This document shows positions 20,847-22,083 of a stretch of 22,083 nucleotides of DNA, in pieces (within the stretch, counting starts at the first letter, position 1; every line of letters starts with the position of its first letter). The notes under the pieces were generated by a model. The model was given only the letters and a program-made list of their open reading frames with translations, was not told the origin of the DNA and did no database searches. A program made the position numbers and the translations under genes. The stretch covers positions 15,703 to 37,785 of the forward strand of contig JAFNJA010000002.1 in the NCBI GenBank assembly GCA_017601265.1. The letters are read 5' to 3'. This DNA comes from Candidatus Brockarchaeota archaeon (GTDB lineage Archaea > Thermoproteota > EX4484-205 > DTQO01).

Positions 20847-21371
20847 TCATCTTCTTGTGGCCAAGAACCAGAGTATGGCGGCTATGGTCTTGGCGTCCCG
20901 AATCTTTCCCTGCTCGATCATGCGCTTGGCCGTGCTGGAAGCAACCGGCACGCTTCTCAAGTTCTCGTCCCGCTCAGGCGAAGGCTTCCCTGCAGCAAGT
21001 TTTTCCGCCAGAAAGACGTGCAGGAGCTCGTTGCTATATCCTGGCGCCAGGTAGCAGGAGAAAGCCTTCCGCATATTTCCGCAGGAATAGCCCGTCTCTT
21101 CCGAGAGTTCGCGCGCGGCGCAATCGGCGGCGCCCTCGCCCGGCCGGATCGTCCCGGCCGGAACTTCCAGCAAGATTTCGCCAACGGCCTCCCTGTATTG
21201 GCGGACGAGTAGGAGGCGGTCGTGCCCCAGCAACGGAATGACGGCCGCGGCTCCGGGATGCTCGACGACCTCCCTCTCGACGTTTTTCTTCCCGACCCTG
21301 ACCGTGTCGAGCCGAAGGTTGATCAACCTTCCTCTGTAGACCACCTTGGAGGCCAAAACCTCCGATTTCAT
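20847..21371 (-). CDS. Nudix hydrolase, ADP-ribose pyrophosphatase type
   Basis: A 174-aa Nudix protein from ATG 21371. The Nudix box G-x5-E-x7-RELxEExG is complete: it begins at GTIRPGEG and ends RELSEETGY. The N-terminus (VVYRGRLINLRLDTV), the REVVEHPGAAAVIPLL strand and VRQYREAVGEILLEVPAG are those of ADP-ribose pyrophosphatases, which hydrolyse ADP-ribose to AMP and ribose 5-phosphate. The frame continues to 21440; an in-frame TTG at 21389 is a possible alternative since a TATA-like GTTTTAAG (minus strand, 21421-21428) predicts transcription at about 21397. ATG 21371 is preferred because family members start near this point. It lies about 70 bases downstream of the amidohydrolase on the same strand with its own promoter candidate. 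Confidence 0.9.
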   Translation of the reverse strand: MKSEVLASKVVYRGRLINLRLDTVRVGKKNVEREVVEHPGAAAVIPLLGHDRLLLVRQYREAVGEILLEVPAGTIRPGEGAADCAARELSEETGYSCGNMRKAFSCYLAPGYSNELLHVFLAEKLAAGKPSPERDENLRSVPVASSTAKRMIEQGKIRDAKTIAAILWFLATRR

Positions 21372-21420
21372 GCCCCTCTTCCGGTACAAACCAAGCCCGG
21401 CCCCGGTTCGCCTGCCGCCC

Positions 21421-21428
21421 CTTAAAAC
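21421..21428 (-). promoter_or_regulatory. TATA-like box of the Nudix gene
   Basis: GTTTTAAG on the minus strand lies about 20 bases past the amidohydrolase stop. It predicts transcription near 21397 and a leader of about 26 bases to ATG 21371. Confidence 0.4.
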
Positions 21429-21441
21429 TTCGGCTTCCAAG

Positions 21442-22083
21442 TCAAGCCCTGAGGCCGAAAAGCTTCCTCGGGTTTTCTTCTAAGATCAGGGCCTTGTCTT
21501 CGCTCCTGATCGGCAGCCTTTCCACGAACCCCACTACTCCCCGAATGCTGGCCAGGGGCCAATCCGAACCGAACAGTACCTTCTCCTCGGCGCTTCCAAT
21601 GTAGGATATCGCGTACGCAACCTTCTCCGAAATCTTGCGCAGGTAAGTCGACCTGTAAGGCGCGCCGCGCCCGACGTAGAGTCCCGAAATGTCAACCCTT
21701 ACGTTATCGTTCTTGTAAGCAACCTCGGCGCACTCTTCGATCCAAGGCAGGCCGAAGTGGCACAGGACAAGGGTAAGGTCCGGCCTCTCGACGGCAAGCT
21801 CGTCGACGAAGATCGGCCTGCTGTATTTTACCTTCCCCGTCCTCGTGAGAGTGTCCCCCGTGTGGATGAAAAGGGGAACCTCGAACTTCTGGCAAAGCTC
21901 GAAAACGCCTTCGAACCTCTTCTCCGAGGGGTAATGGTTCCAGTAGCCCGGGTACATCTTGATCCCCCGCAACCTCCCTTTCGAAAGTTGCCTTTCTAGT
22001 CCTTGCAAGCCCGGCTTCGCGGGATCGAAGCTTCCGATCGGGATGAGGTTCGGGCGTCCCCCGACGGTTTCAAGCAACTCTTC
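21442..22083 (-). CDS. Amidohydrolase-2 family metal-dependent hydrolase (5' end outside window)
   Basis: The C-terminal ~214 residues of a TIM-barrel amidohydrolase; the frame is open to the right edge and the N-terminal metal site (usually DxHxH) lies outside. Visible motifs are GIKMYPGYWNHYP, PLFIHTGDT with the metal-binding His, LVLCHFGLPW with a second His, and KVLFGSDWP with the catalytic Asp; the end ENPRKLFGL is typical. Such enzymes hydrolyse or decarboxylate amides, lactones and aromatic acids. The substrate cannot be deduced. A TTG at 22077 is not taken as the start because upstream codons continue the same protein. It lies upstream of the Nudix gene on the same strand. Confidence 0.88.
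   Translation of the reverse strand, partial: EELLETVGGRPNLIPIGSFDPAKPGLQGLERQLSKGRLRGIKMYPGYWNHYPSEKRFEGVFELCQKFEVPLFIHTGDTLTRTGKVKYSRPIFVDELAVERPDLTLVLCHFGLPWIEECAEVAYKNDNVRVDISGLYVGRGAPYRSTYLRKISEKVAYAISYIGSAEEKVLFGSDWPLASIRGVVGFVERLPIRSEDKALILEENPRKLFGLRA

Noticed and set aside
1..22083. CRISPR arrays, insertion sequences, integrases or attachment sites
   Set aside because: I found no regularly spaced repeats, transposase-like frames or target-site duplications.

Overview
The window is archaeal. It carries a Clp1-type polynucleotide kinase, a RadB-type recombinase, a CDP-archaeol synthase (ether-lipid synthesis), an archaeal type IA topoisomerase, an archaeosortase and an OST3/OST6-like membrane protein. 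Many genes are preceded by a TATA box about 24-28 bases before the start codon, with little or no leader and few Shine-Dalgarno sites, and TTG and GTG starts are common. The DNA is GC-rich and the genes are compact and often divergent. This fits a TACK-type lineage (for example Caldarchaeales/Aigarchaeota or relatives), but the lineage is inferred; no rRNA or tRNA gene was found to fix it.

Region 1 (1-5430) is an informational and envelope core: polynucleotide kinase (minus, cut by the left edge), radB and carS (plus, overlapping by one base), the OST3/OST6-like protein (minus), a small zinc-finger protein (plus), topoisomerase IA (minus) and a zinc-ribbon protein (plus). Several of these divergent pairs share one TATA-like core.

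Region 2 (5600-6790) holds a KdgF-like cupin and a xylose-isomerase-like TIM-barrel protein, suggesting sugar-acid or polyol catabolism.

Region 3 (6866-11820) is a cell-surface cluster: a DUF1616 membrane protein with an N-terminal helical domain, a secreted/anchored helical protein, a single-pass ectodomain protein with six N-glycosylation sequons, a large archaeosortase fused to a zinc ribbon, an EpsI-like domain and a C-terminal helical domain, a frameshifted relic of an Ig-like surface domain, and a small two-helix membrane protein.

Region 4 (11887-16590) has a BtrH_N/DUF4872-like protein whose expected cysteine is a serine, a two-CBS protein, an Eis-like acetyltransferase, an L-lactate permease and a tiny membrane protein.

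Region 5 (16590-17636) is about 1 kb without an intact gene. It contains a strong candidate structured small RNA (TATA box, 12-bp closing stem, T-rich end) and a degraded fragment of a sugar isomerase related to the intact one at 19982.

Region 6 (17637-22083) has a large OPT-like (DUF6785/DUF6784-type) transporter, a candidate palindromic operator, a second TIM-barrel sugar isomerase/epimerase, an ADP-ribose-type Nudix hydrolase and an amidohydrolase cut by the right edge. Transporter, isomerases, cupin and amidohydrolase together suggest uptake and breakdown of a carbohydrate-derived substrate; this is inference.
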